Source: Actinomadura sp. NBRC 104425 (GTDB lineage: Bacteria; Actinomycetota; Actinomycetes; Streptosporangiales; Streptosporangiaceae). Taken from it: 64,000 nucleotides of DNA. The notes under the pieces are model-generated. The model searched no databases and was not told the DNA's origin. It saw only the letters and a program-made list of their open reading frames with translations. Made by a program: the position numbers and the translations under genes. The first letter of the stretch is position 1, and every line of letters begins with the position of its first letter. The stretch covers positions 496,001-560,000 of the forward strand of contig NZ_BSTN01000002.1 in NCBI RefSeq assembly GCF_030269545.1, in the 5' to 3' direction. Shown one piece after another: positions 1 through 9,257 of the stretch.

Positions 1-50
1 TCGCGGCCCGCGACCCGGGCCGTCAACAGGTTTTCCGCGGCGGGGCCGGC

Positions 51-1124
51 TCAGGCGCGGACGGCGTAGCGGCGCACGCCGCCGTCCTCGGACACCTCGA
101 GCACGCCCTGGTCGGCGAGCACGTCGAGATGCGCGTCGATCTCCAGGACGGCGAGCATGCGGCTGAACACGTCCAGCTCGCCCAGCGTGCGGCGCCGCCG
201 CGTCCACGGCATGGCGGCGGCCACCTCGAACGCCGTGGACCGCCCCGCGCGCACCTGCCGGGCGGCGGTGTCGAGCCGCTCCTCGTGGTGGCGCAGCAGC
301 TCCTCCACCCGGGCGTGGGTGCTCGGCGCGACCGGGCCGTGCGCGGGCAGCAGCAGCGTGTCGGGCATGTCGCGGACGAGCCGCAGCGACGCCAGGTAGC
401 TGCGCAGCGGCTTGGGCTCCGGCTCGGTCTCCAGCCCGATCGACGGGGTGATGTGCGGCAGCACGTGGTCGCCGGAGAACAGCAGCCCGGCCGCGGCGTC
501 GCGCAGCACGACGTGGCCGCGGGTGTGGCCGGGCGTGGCGAACACCTCCAGCTCCCGGCCGGTCAGCGCGAGGCGCTCGCCGTCGTCCAGCCACGCGTCG
601 GGCAGCGTGTGCGGCACGTCGCGCTCCTCCGCCCGCACGCCCATCGCCGCGACCTCGTCGGCGATCGCCGACGCGCCGCACCGGCGCAGCAGCTCCACTT
701 GCCGCGGATGCAGGCCCTTGCGCACGTCGAACGCCTCGAGGGAGTGCCGCTCGCCGCGGCCGATGCGCACCCGGGTGCCGAACTCCTCGCGCAGCGCCAG
801 GGCCTGCGAGTAGTGGTCCCAGTGGGCGTGGGTGACCAGGAACTGCGCCACGTCGTCGACGCGGTGCCCCAGCAGGCGCAGCGCCCCTTCCAGGGACCTG
901 CGGGCGTCCGGCATCGCCCAGCCGGAGTCCACCACGACCGGCCCGCCCGGGTCCTCGATCACGTAGACGTTGACGGCGTGCAGGGACGCGACGGGCAGCG
1001 GAAGGGGGATGCGGTGGACGCCCGGGGCGACCGGGTGCGCGCCCGGCTCGGTCCAGTCCGCGGGCTGCTCCAGGGCCGGTACCGCCACCTTGCGTTCCTC
1101 CAGCTTCTCCGCCGCGACGTCCAC
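51..1124 (-). CDS. MBL-fold metallo-hydrolase
   Basis: A 357-residue metallo-beta-lactamase-fold hydrolase. The zinc motif HAHWDH sits at about residues 99-104, a second ligand region GHTRGH at about 199-204, and SGDH at about 217-220, all in family order. The substrate is not evident; thioesters, lactones and glyoxalase-type substrates are all used by this fold. A C-terminal stretch of about 80 residues after the metal core looks like the helical/winged extension seen in LACTB2-like members. It is transcribed leftward, 61 bp after the stop of the M20 peptidase gene, so the two could share a transcript, but it also has its own short upstream region with a palindrome-like site. It ends close to the window edge, with nothing visible beyond it. 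Confidence 0.85.
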   Translation of the reverse strand: MDVAAEKLEERKVAVPALEQPADWTEPGAHPVAPGVHRIPLPLPVASLHAVNVYVIEDPGGPVVVDSGWAMPDARRSLEGALRLLGHRVDDVAQFLVTHAHWDHYSQALALREEFGTRVRIGRGERHSLEAFDVRKGLHPRQVELLRRCGASAIADEVAAMGVRAEERDVPHTLPDAWLDDGERLALTGRELEVFATPGHTRGHVVLRDAAAGLLFSGDHVLPHITPSIGLETEPEPKPLRSYLASLRLVRDMPDTLLLPAHGPVAPSTHARVEELLRHHEERLDTAARQVRAGRSTAFEVAAAMPWTRRRRTLGELDVFSRMLAVLEIDAHLDVLADQGVLEVSEDGGVRRYAVRA

Positions 1125-1144
1125 GGGTGACGGTACCTCATCCC

Positions 1145-1157
1145 AGAATCACGTTCT
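1145..1157. promoter_or_regulatory. Imperfect palindrome, TetR-type operator candidate
   Basis: AGAATCACGTTCT lies 20-32 bp upstream of the MBL hydrolase start. Read on the minus strand it begins AGAACGTG, the same half-site as the KstR-type boxes of actinobacteria (recalled consensus AGAAC-N2-GTTCT), but with one extra base before the second half. Seen: the inverted AGAA/TTCT arms. Inferred: regulator binding. Confidence 0.3.
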
Positions 1158-1185
1158 AAATTGGGGGTCGCGGTCACCGGCCGCC

Positions 1186-2526
1186 TCAGCGGGTGTCGAG
1201 GAAGCGGTCCAGGACGCGGGTGCCGAACCGCAGGCCCTCCACCGGGACGCGCTCGTCCACGCCGTGGAACATGCCCTGGTAGTCCAGCTCCGGTCCGAGC
1301 AGCAGCGGCGCGAACCCGAAGGAGCGGATGCCGATCCGGTGGAACGCCTTGGCGTCGGTGCCGCCCGACATCACGTACGGCACCGGGTGCGCGGCCGGGT
1401 CCTCGGCCCGCAGCGCGTCGGCCAGCGCCGCGAACGTCGGCCCGGCCGGGTCGGCGGACGGCGCGTCGTCCTCGTTGATGAACTCGCGCGTCACCGACGG
1501 GCCGAGCAGCCGGTCCACGGTGGCCAGGAACTCCTCCTTGGTGCCGGGCAGGAAGCGCCCGTCCACCTGCGCGGTCGCCACCCCCGGCACCACGTTGACC
1601 TTGTAGCCGGCGTCCAGCCGGGTCGGGTTCAGCGAGTTGCGGATCGTGCCGGCGAACAGCCGGCCGACCCGGCCGAGCCGCCGGGCCTCCTCGTCCAGCC
1701 GGTCGTGGTCGATCGTGGTGCCGAGCGCCTCGGCCAGGCCGTCCAGCAGCGCCCGCACGCCCGGGGTGAGCCGCACCGGCCACTCGTAGGAGGCCAGCCG
1801 CGACACCGCGTGGCACAGCTCGGCGACGGCGTTGTCGGGCGCGGGCTTGGAGCCGTGCCCGGCCGTGCCGCGCGCGGTCAGCCGCATCCACGTGGTGCCG
1901 CGCTCCCCGGTGGCGATCGGGTAGATGCGCTTGCCGGCCGGGGACCCGTCGGCCGTGTGCGGCGTGACGCTGAACCCGCCGGACTCGCTGATCGCCTCGG
2001 CGACGCCGGTGAACAAGTCGCGGTGCTCGCGCACCACGTGGTAGGAGCCGAGGCGGCCGGTGCACTCCTCGTCGGCCAGGAACGCCAGCACCAGGTCGCC
2101 GCGCGTGCGGCGGCCCTCGCGCAGCCGCTGCCGCACCACCGCCAGCGTCATGGCGAGCGAGCCCTTCATGTCGACGGCGCCGCGCCCCCACACGCACCCG
2201 TCGCGCACCTCGCCGGAGAACGGGTGCACCGTCCACTCGGACGGGTCGGCGGGCACCACGTCCAGATGCCCGTGGATCAGGAAGGCCGGGGCCGACGGGT
2301 CGGTGCCGGAGATGCGGGCCAGCGTGCTCGCCCGGCCCGGCTCCGACTCCACCACGACGGACTCGGCGCCGACCTCGTCCAGCAGCCCGGCCACGTACTC
2401 GGCGGCGGGCCGTTCGGGGTGCGCGTCGCCCTCGCCGCGGTTGACCGTGGCGAAGCGGATCAGGGTGGCGCACAGCTCGGCCACCTCCTGCGCCGCCGTG
2501 CGCGCACGTGCCGGGGCCTGGGTCAT
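1186..2526 (-). CDS. M20 family zinc peptidase / deacylase
   Basis: A 446-residue M20 metallopeptidase (ArgE/DapE/carboxypeptidase G2 type), a cytoplasmic di-zinc hydrolase of amide bonds in peptides or N-acyl amino acids. Visible signatures: HGHLDVVP (about 85-92, His and Asp zinc ligands), GRGAVDMKG (about 114-122, bridging Asp) and ADEECTG (about 151-157, catalytic and ligand Glu), then the dimerisation lid domain and a second catalytic lobe with GGTDAKAF. The ATG at 2526 is preceded by an AAAGG-type ribosome site; longer upstream reading in this frame is antisense to the transporter and not real. It is divergent from a complete peptide importer, suggesting it processes the imported peptide or acyl-amino acid; exact substrate unknown. 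Confidence 0.9.
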   Translation of the reverse strand: MTQAPARARTAAQEVAELCATLIRFATVNRGEGDAHPERPAAEYVAGLLDEVGAESVVVESEPGRASTLARISGTDPSAPAFLIHGHLDVVPADPSEWTVHPFSGEVRDGCVWGRGAVDMKGSLAMTLAVVRQRLREGRRTRGDLVLAFLADEECTGRLGSYHVVREHRDLFTGVAEAISESGGFSVTPHTADGSPAGKRIYPIATGERGTTWMRLTARGTAGHGSKPAPDNAVAELCHAVSRLASYEWPVRLTPGVRALLDGLAEALGTTIDHDRLDEEARRLGRVGRLFAGTIRNSLNPTRLDAGYKVNVVPGVATAQVDGRFLPGTKEEFLATVDRLLGPSVTREFINEDDAPSADPAGPTFAALADALRAEDPAAHPVPYVMSGGTDAKAFHRIGIRSFGFAPLLLGPELDYQGMFHGVDERVPVEGLRFGTRVLDRFLDTR

Positions 2527-2748
2527 CGAAAACCGCCTTTCGCCGCTTTCCTTCGTTTTCGTCGTGCGCTGACGTCGTCCGATACCGATGCCAATGGTCC
2601 GCGATCCATATTTCGATCCGGTGACGAATCGTTCATCGGCGTACCGAAATCGTTCCAGTGGTACGACGCTGCGTGCAACGCGCCCGATCCTGGCGGGGAC
2701 CATTCCGTGCCGCGCCCGCGCCGGAGGGCGGTGCCCGAGGGGAGGACC

Positions 2749-4353
2749 ATGACCAGTCGCAAGGGGGCGACCCGGCGGGCGGCCGGGTTCTGCGCGGTGC
2801 TGATGACACTGGCCGTCGGCACCGCGGCCTGCGGAGGCGACAGCGGATCGAGCGACGGCACGTTCGTCGCCGGCCACCCCGAACCCGACCACCTCATCCC
2901 GAGCAACACCACCAGCAGCTACTCCTGGGACGTCACCGACGAACTGTTCGAGAACCTGCTCGGCCTGGACGAGAACGGCAACCTCGTCGAGCAGGCCGCC
3001 CAGTCGGTCGAGTCGTCCGACCAGAAGGTCTGGACGATCAGACTGCGCCCCGGGCAGAAGTTCCACAACGGCGAGCCGGTCACCGCCCAGAGCTTCGCCG
3101 ACGCCTGGAACTACGCCGCCTACGGCCCCCACGGATTCCAGGGCAACGACTACTTCTCCCAGATCCAGGGGTACGCCGACCTCAACCCCGAAGACGACGG
3201 CGCCGAGCCCGAGGCCGACAGGCTGTCGGGTGTCAAGGTCGTCGACGACCTGACCCTGCAGGTCACCCTGGACGCCCCGTTCAGCCAGTTCAAACTGCTG
3301 CTCACCCACCCCGCCTACGCACCGCTGCCCAAAGTCGCGTTCACCGACATCAAGGCCTTCGACAACAAGCCGATCGGCAACGGGCCGTACATGATGGACG
3401 GCTCCTGGGAACGCAACCGGCAGATCAAGCTCAAGGTGTTCCCCGGGTACACCGGCCCGCGCAAGCCCCGCAACAAGGGCGTCACCTGGAAGAGCTACGC
3501 CAGCGCCGACACCGCCTACACCGACCTGCGCGCGGGCCGCATCGACGTGATGCAGTCGATCCCCGCGGCCAAGGTGTCCGAGGCGCGGCGGATCCTCGGC
3601 GACCGGGTGCTGCCCCGCCGGACCGGCACGTTCGACTATTTGGGCTTCCCGGTGTTCGACAAGCGGTTCGCCGATCCCGACCTGCGCCGCGCGATCTCCA
3701 TGGCGATCGACCGCAACGGCATCAACAAGGCGGTCTTCGACGGCACCTACACCGTGGCCGACTCGCTGCTGCCGCCGCTGATCAAGGGCCACCGCAAGGG
3801 CGCCTGCGGCGAGCTGTGCACCTACAACCCCGCCAAGGCCAAGCAGCTGTTCGACAAGGCGGGCGGTTTCTCCGGGACGCTGGAGCTGTACTTCTCCAAC
3901 GCCCAGCCCAGCTACGAGCAGTGGATGCAGATCGTCGCCAACCAGCTCAAGCAGAACCTCGGCATCCAGGACATCCAGTTCCGCAAGATCCCGGTGTCGG
4001 ACTACCTGTCGATGCTGCGCGCCCGCGAGGAGAAGGGCCCGTACCGGCAGAACTGGGAGGCCGACTACCCCAGCGCGCAGAACTACCTGGAGCCGCAGTT
4101 CCACTCCGCCAAGAACCGCATGGGCTGGACCAGCAGGGAGTTCGACGACCTGATCGCCAAGGGCAACGCCGCCCCGACCGAGCAGGCGGCGATCGGCTAC
4201 TACAACCAGGCCGAGGACGTGGCGCTGCGCGAGGCGCCGATGGTCCCGCTGTGGGTCTGGCAGGGCTTCGGCGGCAGGTCCGACAAGGTGGCCGACGTCA
4301 CCATCACCCCCTACGCCACGGGCCTGGTCGCCCACGAAGTGACGGTGAAGTAG
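2749..4353 (+). CDS. Peptide ABC transporter substrate-binding lipoprotein
   Basis: A 534-residue family 5 extracellular solute-binding protein (DppA/OppA type). The N-terminus has an Arg/Lys-rich head, a hydrophobic core and a lipobox ending at Cys28 (GTAAC), so it should be a diacylglyceryl-anchored lipoprotein on the outer face of the membrane. The rest follows the SBP_bac_5 pattern (EPDHLIPSNT near the N-terminus, PIGNGPYMMD, FADPDLRRAISMAIDR). The start is set by GAGGGGAGGACC just upstream of the ATG. It is the first gene of a five-gene importer and lies 6 bp before the first permease. Ligand is probably a di- or oligopeptide, but this family also carries nickel, opines and sugars. Confidence 0.93.
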   Translation: MTSRKGATRRAAGFCAVLMTLAVGTAACGGDSGSSDGTFVAGHPEPDHLIPSNTTSSYSWDVTDELFENLLGLDENGNLVEQAAQSVESSDQKVWTIRLRPGQKFHNGEPVTAQSFADAWNYAAYGPHGFQGNDYFSQIQGYADLNPEDDGAEPEADRLSGVKVVDDLTLQVTLDAPFSQFKLLLTHPAYAPLPKVAFTDIKAFDNKPIGNGPYMMDGSWERNRQIKLKVFPGYTGPRKPRNKGVTWKSYASADTAYTDLRAGRIDVMQSIPAAKVSEARRILGDRVLPRRTGTFDYLGFPVFDKRFADPDLRRAISMAIDRNGINKAVFDGTYTVADSLLPPLIKGHRKGACGELCTYNPAKAKQLFDKAGGFSGTLELYFSNAQPSYEQWMQIVANQLKQNLGIQDIQFRKIPVSDYLSMLRAREEKGPYRQNWEADYPSAQNYLEPQFHSAKNRMGWTSREFDDLIAKGNAAPTEQAAIGYYNQAEDVALREAPMVPLWVWQGFGGRSDKVADVTITPYATGLVAHEVTVK

Positions 4354-4359
4354 CCGGGC

Positions 4360-5286
4360 ATGTGGCGCTATGTCGCGCGGCGGGTGCTGCAGGCGGTCCC
4401 GGTCTTCCTGGGCACCACGTTCCTGATCTACGCCATGGTGTTCGCCCTGCCCGGCGACCCGATCCAGGCGCTGGCCGGGGAGAAGCCCCTGGCCCCGTCG
4501 GTGGTGCACGCGCTGCGGGAGCGCTACAACCTCGACGACCCGCTGCTCGTGCAGTACGCCAAGTACCTGGGCGGGCTGCTGCGGGGCGACCTCGGCGAGA
4601 CCTTCGACGGGCAGGACGTCGCCGGCGTGCTGGCGGGCCGCTGGACGGTCACCGCGCAGCTCGCCCTCACCGCATGGCTGTTCGAGCTGGTCGTCGGGAT
4701 CGCGCTCGGGGTGTGGGCCGGACTGCGGCGCGGGCGGCTGGCCGACACGCTCGTGCTGGGCGGCACCACCCTGGTCATCGCCGTGCCGGTGTTCGTCCTC
4801 GGCTACACCGCGCAGATCGTCCTCGGCCTGAACCTCGGGTGGTTCCCCACGGCGGGCACCGACGACGGGTGGCCGATGAGCTACGTGCTGCCGGGGCTGG
4901 TGCTCGGGTCGCTGGGCCTGTCGTACGTGGCGCGGCTGACCCGCACCAGCCTGGCCGAGAACCTGCGCGCCGACTACGTGCGCACCGCCCGCGCCAAGGG
5001 GCTGACCAAGGCGCGTGTCGTGGGACGGCACACGCTGCGCAACTCGCTGATCCCCGTGGTGACCTACCTCGGCGTCGACTTCGGCTCGCTGATGGGCGGC
5101 GCCATCGTCACCGAGGGCATCTTCAACCTGCCCGGCATCGGGCAGCAGGTGTTCGAGTCGATCCAGCTCAAGGAGGGGCCGGTGGTCGTCGGCGCGGTCA
5201 CCCTGCTGGTGCTGATCTTCCTGGCCGTCAACCTGCTGGTGGACCTGCTGTACGGGCTGCTGGACCCGAGGATCCGCTATGACTGA
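4360..5286 (+). CDS. Dipeptide/oligopeptide ABC permease, DppB type
   Basis: A 308-residue inner-membrane permease of the BPD_transp_1 family. It has the N-terminal first helix (VFLGTTFLIYAMVFALPGDP) and the EAA coupling loop around RTARAKGLTKARVVGRHTLR that docks onto the ATPase, with about six membrane segments. Length and order are normal for DppB. It pairs with the following DppC-type permease to form the channel; the two genes overlap by 8 bp, implying translational coupling. It starts 6 bp after the binding protein gene. Confidence 0.95.
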   Translation: MWRYVARRVLQAVPVFLGTTFLIYAMVFALPGDPIQALAGEKPLAPSVVHALRERYNLDDPLLVQYAKYLGGLLRGDLGETFDGQDVAGVLAGRWTVTAQLALTAWLFELVVGIALGVWAGLRRGRLADTLVLGGTTLVIAVPVFVLGYTAQIVLGLNLGWFPTAGTDDGWPMSYVLPGLVLGSLGLSYVARLTRTSLAENLRADYVRTARAKGLTKARVVGRHTLRNSLIPVVTYLGVDFGSLMGGAIVTEGIFNLPGIGQQVFESIQLKEGPVVVGAVTLLVLIFLAVNLLVDLLYGLLDPRIRYD

Positions 5287-6253
5287 CAAGATCGCAGACC
5301 CGGAGGGCGCGCCGCCCGAGCCGGGGGCGCCCGACGCGCCGGACGCGGGCGCGGTCGTCCCCGGCACGCCGGCGGCGGTCGCCGCCCAGGCCGGCGGCCC
5401 GGTCGCGGGGGCTTCGCTGTGGCAGGACGCCTGGCACGACCTGCGGCGCCGCCGGCTGTTCTGGGCGTCGGCGGCGATCCTGCTGCTGGTGGGCGCCATG
5501 GCGGCGGCGCCGGGGCTGTTCACCGACCGCGGCAAGAACGAGGACTGCGACCCGAACGCCGCCAAGCTGCCGCCGGGCGGCGGGCACCTGTTCGGCACCG
5601 ACGTGTCGGGCTGCGACTACTTCGCCCATGTCGTCCACGGCGCCCGCCCGACCCTGCTGATCGGTGTGGCGGTGACGGCGTTCGCGCTGGTCATCGCCGT
5701 GGTGTTCGGGATGCTGGCGGGCTACTACGGCGGCGTGCTGGACGCCCTGATCGCCCGCGTCACCGACGTGTTCTTCGGGCTGCCGTTCGTGCTCGGCGCC
5801 ACGGTGATCCTGGTGGCCTTCCCCGGCCACGGCATCGGCGCGATGACGCTGGTGCTGGTGCTGCTCGGCTGGACCACCATGATCCGCATCATGCGGGCGC
5901 AGGTGATCGCGGTGCGGGACGCCGACTACGTGCAGGCGGCGCGGCTGCTCGGCGCCTCCGACCTGCGGATCATGCGCCGGCACATCCTGCCCAATGCGAT
6001 CGCCCCGGTGGTCGTGGTGGCCACCCTCAACGTCGGCAACGTGATCGCGGGGGAGGCGACGCTGGACTTCCTCGGCGTGGGCCTGCAGTACCCGCAGGTG
6101 TCGTGGGGTTTGCAGCTCAACCAGGCGCAGTCCTACTTCGTCGACCACCCGCATCTGCTGATCTTCCCCGCGGTGTTCCTGTCGGCGACCGTGCTGAGCT
6201 TCCTGATGCTCGGCGATGCCGTCCGCGACGCCCTCGACCCCAGGCTGCGGTGA
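5279..6253 (+). CDS. Dipeptide/oligopeptide ABC permease, DppC type
   Basis: A 324-residue second permease of the importer. A Pro/Ala-rich, probably disordered cytoplasmic N-terminus of about 40 residues precedes an OppC-type first helix and the BPD_transp_1 core. The EAA loop reads YVQAARLLGASDLRIMRRHILP, matching the DppC class. The loop after helix 1 (GHLFGTDVSGCDYFAHVVHGAR) is the conserved DppC segment. The start overlaps the previous gene by 8 bp; the stop lies 4 bp before the ATPase GTG, so all five genes read as one operon. Confidence 0.95.
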   Translation: MTDKIADPEGAPPEPGAPDAPDAGAVVPGTPAAVAAQAGGPVAGASLWQDAWHDLRRRRLFWASAAILLLVGAMAAAPGLFTDRGKNEDCDPNAAKLPPGGGHLFGTDVSGCDYFAHVVHGARPTLLIGVAVTAFALVIAVVFGMLAGYYGGVLDALIARVTDVFFGLPFVLGATVILVAFPGHGIGAMTLVLVLLGWTTMIRIMRAQVIAVRDADYVQAARLLGASDLRIMRRHILPNAIAPVVVVATLNVGNVIAGEATLDFLGVGLQYPQVSWGLQLNQAQSYFVDHPHLLIFPAVFLSATVLSFLMLGDAVRDALDPRLR

Positions 6254-6257
6254 CAAG

Positions 6258-7313
6258 GTGACCGAAGTACCCGAGGCGACCGGCCCGGCGCAGGCCGCCG
6301 GGCCGCAGCAGGCCGCACCGGAACGGGCGGCCGCGCTGCTGGAAGTGACGGACCTGAGCGTGGAGTTCGCCGTCCGCGGGCAGACGGTGCGGGCCGTCAA
6401 CGGCCTGTCGTACACCCTCGGCGAGGGCGAGACCGTGGCGATCCTGGGCGAGTCCGGCTCGGGCAAGAGCGTGGCCGCGCAGGCCGTCATGGGCATCCTG
6501 GACACCCCGCCGGCCCGGATCACCGGCGGGTCGGTGCGGCTGCGCGGCGAGGAGCTGCTCGGCCTGCCCGAGCGGCGCCGCCGCGCCTACCGGGGCGCCC
6601 GCATCTCCATGATCTTCCAGGACGCGCTGACCGCGCTGAACCCGGTGTTCACCGTCGGCGACCAGCTGGCGGAGATGTTCCAGGTGCACCGGGGGATGAA
6701 GCGCCGCGAGGCCAGGGCGCGGGCGGTGGAGCTGATGGAGCGGGTGCGCATCCCGGCCGCCCGCACCCGGCTGGGCGACCATCCGCACCAGTTCTCCGGC
6801 GGCATGCGCCAGCGCATCATGATCGCCATGGCGCTGGCGCTGGAACCGGACGTGCTGATCGCCGACGAGCCCACCACGGCGCTCGACGTGACCGTCCAGG
6901 CGCAGATCATGCGGCTGCTGGCCGAACTGCGGGACGAGCTGCGCATGGGCATGGTGCTCATCACCCACGACCTGGGGGTGGTGGCCGGCATCGCCGACCG
7001 GATCGCGGTGATGTACGCCGGGTCGGTGGTCGAGCAGGCCGCGGCCCGGGAGCTGTACGCGCGGCCGGCCCACCCGTACACGGCCGGGCTGCTGGCGTCG
7101 GTGCCGCGCCTGGACCGCAAGGGCGCGCCGCTCGTCCCGATCAAGGGCGCGCCGCCGGACCCGGCCGCGCTGCCGCCGGGCTGCCCGTTCCATCCGCGCT
7201 GCCCGCGCGCCGAGGCGGTGTGCGCGGCGGAGCGCCCGCCCGTGGTGGAGGTCGGCGGGCCGGGGCACACCGCCGCCTGCCACTTCGCCGGGGAGGTGCG
7301 CGGTGCCCGGTAG
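6258..7313 (+). CDS. Peptide ABC transporter ATPase, DppD/OppD type
   Basis: A 351-residue ATPase. Walker A GESGSGKS, signature FSGGMRQR, Walker [14 protein letters not shown] and the H-loop THDLG are all intact. The C-terminal oligopeptide-transporter extension carries the Cys-rich stretch [15 protein letters not shown], in the position linked to an iron-sulfur site in recent peptide-transporter structures. The GTG at 6258, 4 bp after the permease stop, is preferred over an in-frame ATG 42 bp upstream that would lie inside the permease gene. It works as a heterodimer with the next gene product. Confidence 0.94.
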   Translation: MTEVPEATGPAQAAGPQQAAPERAAALLEVTDLSVEFAVRGQTVRAVNGLSYTLGEGETVAILGESGSGKSVAAQAVMGILDTPPARITGGSVRLRGEELLGLPERRRRAYRGARISMIFQDALTALNPVFTVGDQLAEMFQVHRGMKRREARARAVELMERVRIPAARTRLGDHPHQFSGGMRQRIMIAMALALEPDVLIADEPTTALDVTVQAQIMRLLAELRDELRMGMVLITHDLGVVAGIADRIAVMYAGSVVEQAAARELYARPAHPYTAGLLASVPRLDRKGAPLVPIKGAPPDPAALPPGCPFHPRCPRAEAVCAAERPPVVEVGGPGHTAACHFAGEVRGAR

Positions 7314-8328
7314 CGAGGATGCTCCGATCCTGCAGGTGGAGGGGCTGGTCAAGCACTATCCCGTCACGCAGGGCGTGCTGTTCAAACGGACCGTGGGGCG
7401 GGTGAAGGCGGTCGACGGCGTGGACCTGGAACTGCGGCGGGGCGAGACGCTCGGCGTCGTCGGCGAGTCGGGGTGCGGCAAGTCGACGCTGGCCAGGCTG
7501 CTGCTGGCGGCCGAGCGCCCCACGGCCGGGACGGTGCGGTTCGACGGACGCGACGTGTTCGCACTGCCGCGCCGCGAGCTGCGGGCGCTGCGCCGCCGCA
7601 TCCAGATGGTGCTGCAGGACCCGTACTCGTCCCTCAACCCCCGCATGACCGTCGGCGACATCGTGGGGGAGCCGTTCGAGATCCACCCGGAGGCGGCGCC
7701 CAAGGGGGAGCGGCGGGCGCGGGTCCGGGAGCTGCTGGAGCTCGTCGGCCTCGACCCCGGGCACGTCAACCGCTACCCGCACCAGTTCTCCGGCGGGCAG
7801 CGCCAGCGCATCGGCATCGCCCGCGCGCTGGCGCTGCGGCCGGAGGTGATCGTGTGCGACGAGCCGGTGTCGGCGCTGGACGTGTCGGTGCAGGCGCAGG
7901 TGATGAACCTGCTGGCCGAGCTGCAGCGCGAGCTGGGCCTGGCGTACGTGTTCATCGCGCACGACCTGGCCGCCGTCCGGCACATCTCGGACCGGATCGC
8001 GGTCATGTACCTCGGGAAGATCGTCGAGACGGGGGACGAGGCGCGGATCTACGAGCATCCCGCGCACCCCTACACGCAGGCGCTGCTGTCGGCCGCGCCC
8101 GTCCCGGACCCGGAGGCGCCCGGCGGGTGGGCCGGTGGCGTCGCGCTGGAGGGCGAGCCGCCGTCGCCGATCGACCCGCCCTCCGGCTGCCGGTTCCGCA
8201 CCCGCTGCTGGAAGGCCGCCGACGTGTGCGCCGAGCGCGAGCCGGACCTGCGGGTGCGGGACGGCTCGGCGCACCCCAGCGCGTGCCACTTCCCGGCGGA
8301 GGCCGCAAAGGACGCGGCGGAGGGATAG
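7303..8328 (+). CDS. Peptide ABC transporter ATPase, DppF/OppF type
   Basis: A 341-residue partner ATPase with Walker A GESGCGKS, signature FSGGQRQR, Walker [14 protein letters not shown] and the oligo-HPY C-terminal region with the motif [15 protein letters not shown]. The GTG at 7303 follows GGGGAGGTGCGC and overlaps the previous gene by 11 bp. With the binding protein, two permeases and DppD-type ATPase it completes the importer. No terminator is obvious after it, and only 62 bp separate it from the next gene. Confidence 0.94.
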   Translation: MPGSEDAPILQVEGLVKHYPVTQGVLFKRTVGRVKAVDGVDLELRRGETLGVVGESGCGKSTLARLLLAAERPTAGTVRFDGRDVFALPRRELRALRRRIQMVLQDPYSSLNPRMTVGDIVGEPFEIHPEAAPKGERRARVRELLELVGLDPGHVNRYPHQFSGGQRQRIGIARALALRPEVIVCDEPVSALDVSVQAQVMNLLAELQRELGLAYVFIAHDLAAVRHISDRIAVMYLGKIVETGDEARIYEHPAHPYTQALLSAAPVPDPEAPGGWAGGVALEGEPPSPIDPPSGCRFRTRCWKAADVCAEREPDLRVRDGSAHPSACHFPAEAAKDAAEG

Positions 8329-8378
8329 CGGCGGTGCGGTCGTCGCCGATGGGCGTCCAGGCGGCCGGCGGCGGTCCG

Positions 8379-8384
8379 TAGAGT
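8379..8384 (+). promoter_or_regulatory. -10 element for a leaderless transcript
   Basis: TAGAGT fits the actinobacterial -10 pattern TANNNT and ends exactly 6 bp before the ATG at 8391. There is no Shine-Dalgarno in the GGGCCC between them, so transcription probably starts at the start codon. Inferred from spacing only. Confidence 0.5.
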
Positions 8385-8390
8385 GGGCCC

Positions 8391-9257
8391 ATGGGGCGCA
8401 GGTCGAGAGGCGGAGCGGGGCCGAGGTCCGGCGTGTTCGAGGTCGCCGGGGGCGAGGCGGAACTGCTCCGCGACGCCGACCGCGACGGCGGCTGGATGCT
8501 GCTGATCGGCGGCGTGCCCCAGTCGTACGTCGACCTGACCGACCCCACCTACCTGGACTTCGAGTACATGCGGCTGATGGGCGACGTGGTCGACCTGATG
8601 GCCATGGAGGGCCAGGCCCTGGACGCGGTGCACATCGGCGGCGCCGCGTGCACGCTGCCCCGGTACCTGGCGGCCACCCGCCCCGGGTCGCGCCAGGTGG
8701 TGTTCGAGCCGGACGGGCCGCTGGTGCGGCTGGTGCGCGAGCGGCTGCCGGTCAAGAACGTCCCCGGGCTGAAGATCCGCATCGTGGACGGCCGCGCGGG
8801 GACGGCGGCGCTGGCCGACGACGCCGACGACCTGCTGGTGGTGGACGCGTTCGCCGAGGCGTCCATGCCGGTCGAGCTGGCGACCCTCGAGTTCACCCGG
8901 GACGCGGCGCGGGTGCTGCGGCCCGGCGGCGTGCTGCTGATGAACGTGGCCGACGGGTTCCGCCTGGCCTACGCCAGGCGGGTGGTGGCCACGGTGCGGT
9001 CGGTGTTCGAGCATGTGCTGCTGCTGGGGGAGCCGGGGGTGCTGCGGGGGCGCCGGTTCGGAAACCTGGTCGTCGCGGCGTCCCAGCGGCCGCTTCCGGT
9101 CGACGGGCTGACCCGGCGCGCCGCCGGCGGCGCGGTCCGGGCGCGGCTGATGACCGGCGGCGACCTGGCCGGATTCGCCGCCGGGGCCCGTCCCATCGAG
9201 GACGGGGAGCACGTCAGCGCGCCCGTCCCGCCCGACCAGGTGTTCGGCCGCCCCTAG
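8391..9257 (+). CDS. Spermidine-synthase-like methyltransferase-fold protein
   Basis: A 288-residue Rossmann-fold protein of the spermidine synthase / SAM-methyltransferase superfamily. The nucleotide-binding turn appears as DAVHIGGAACTLPRYLA (about 80-96), the acidic residue after strand 2 in VVFEPDG, and the active-site-like strand LLVVDAFAEASMP. The polyamine N-terminal beta-hairpin is reduced, as in many actinobacterial homologues annotated spermidine synthase without proof of aminopropyltransferase activity. It stands alone after the peptide transporter with a promoter suited to leaderless translation. Product and substrate should be treated as unknown. Confidence 0.8.
   Translation: MGRRSRGGAGPRSGVFEVAGGEAELLRDADRDGGWMLLIGGVPQSYVDLTDPTYLDFEYMRLMGDVVDLMAMEGQALDAVHIGGAACTLPRYLAATRPGSRQVVFEPDGPLVRLVRERLPVKNVPGLKIRIVDGRAGTAALADDADDLLVVDAFAEASMPVELATLEFTRDAARVLRPGGVLLMNVADGFRLAYARRVVATVRSVFEHVLLLGEPGVLRGRRFGNLVVAASQRPLPVDGLTRRAAGGAVRARLMTGGDLAGFAAGARPIEDGEHVSAPVPPDQVFGRP

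Noticed and set aside
970..2748. Very long plus-strand open frame upstream of the binding-protein gene
   Set aside because: It is antisense to the MBL and M20 genes, has Gln/His/Arg-rich low-complexity translation typical of GC-rich shadow frames, and the real gene starts at 2749 with a ribosome site and lipoprotein signal.
2527..5598. Minus-strand open frame continuous with the M20 peptidase
   Set aside because: The upstream part is antisense to the peptide transporter genes; the M20 fold begins at the ATG at 2526.
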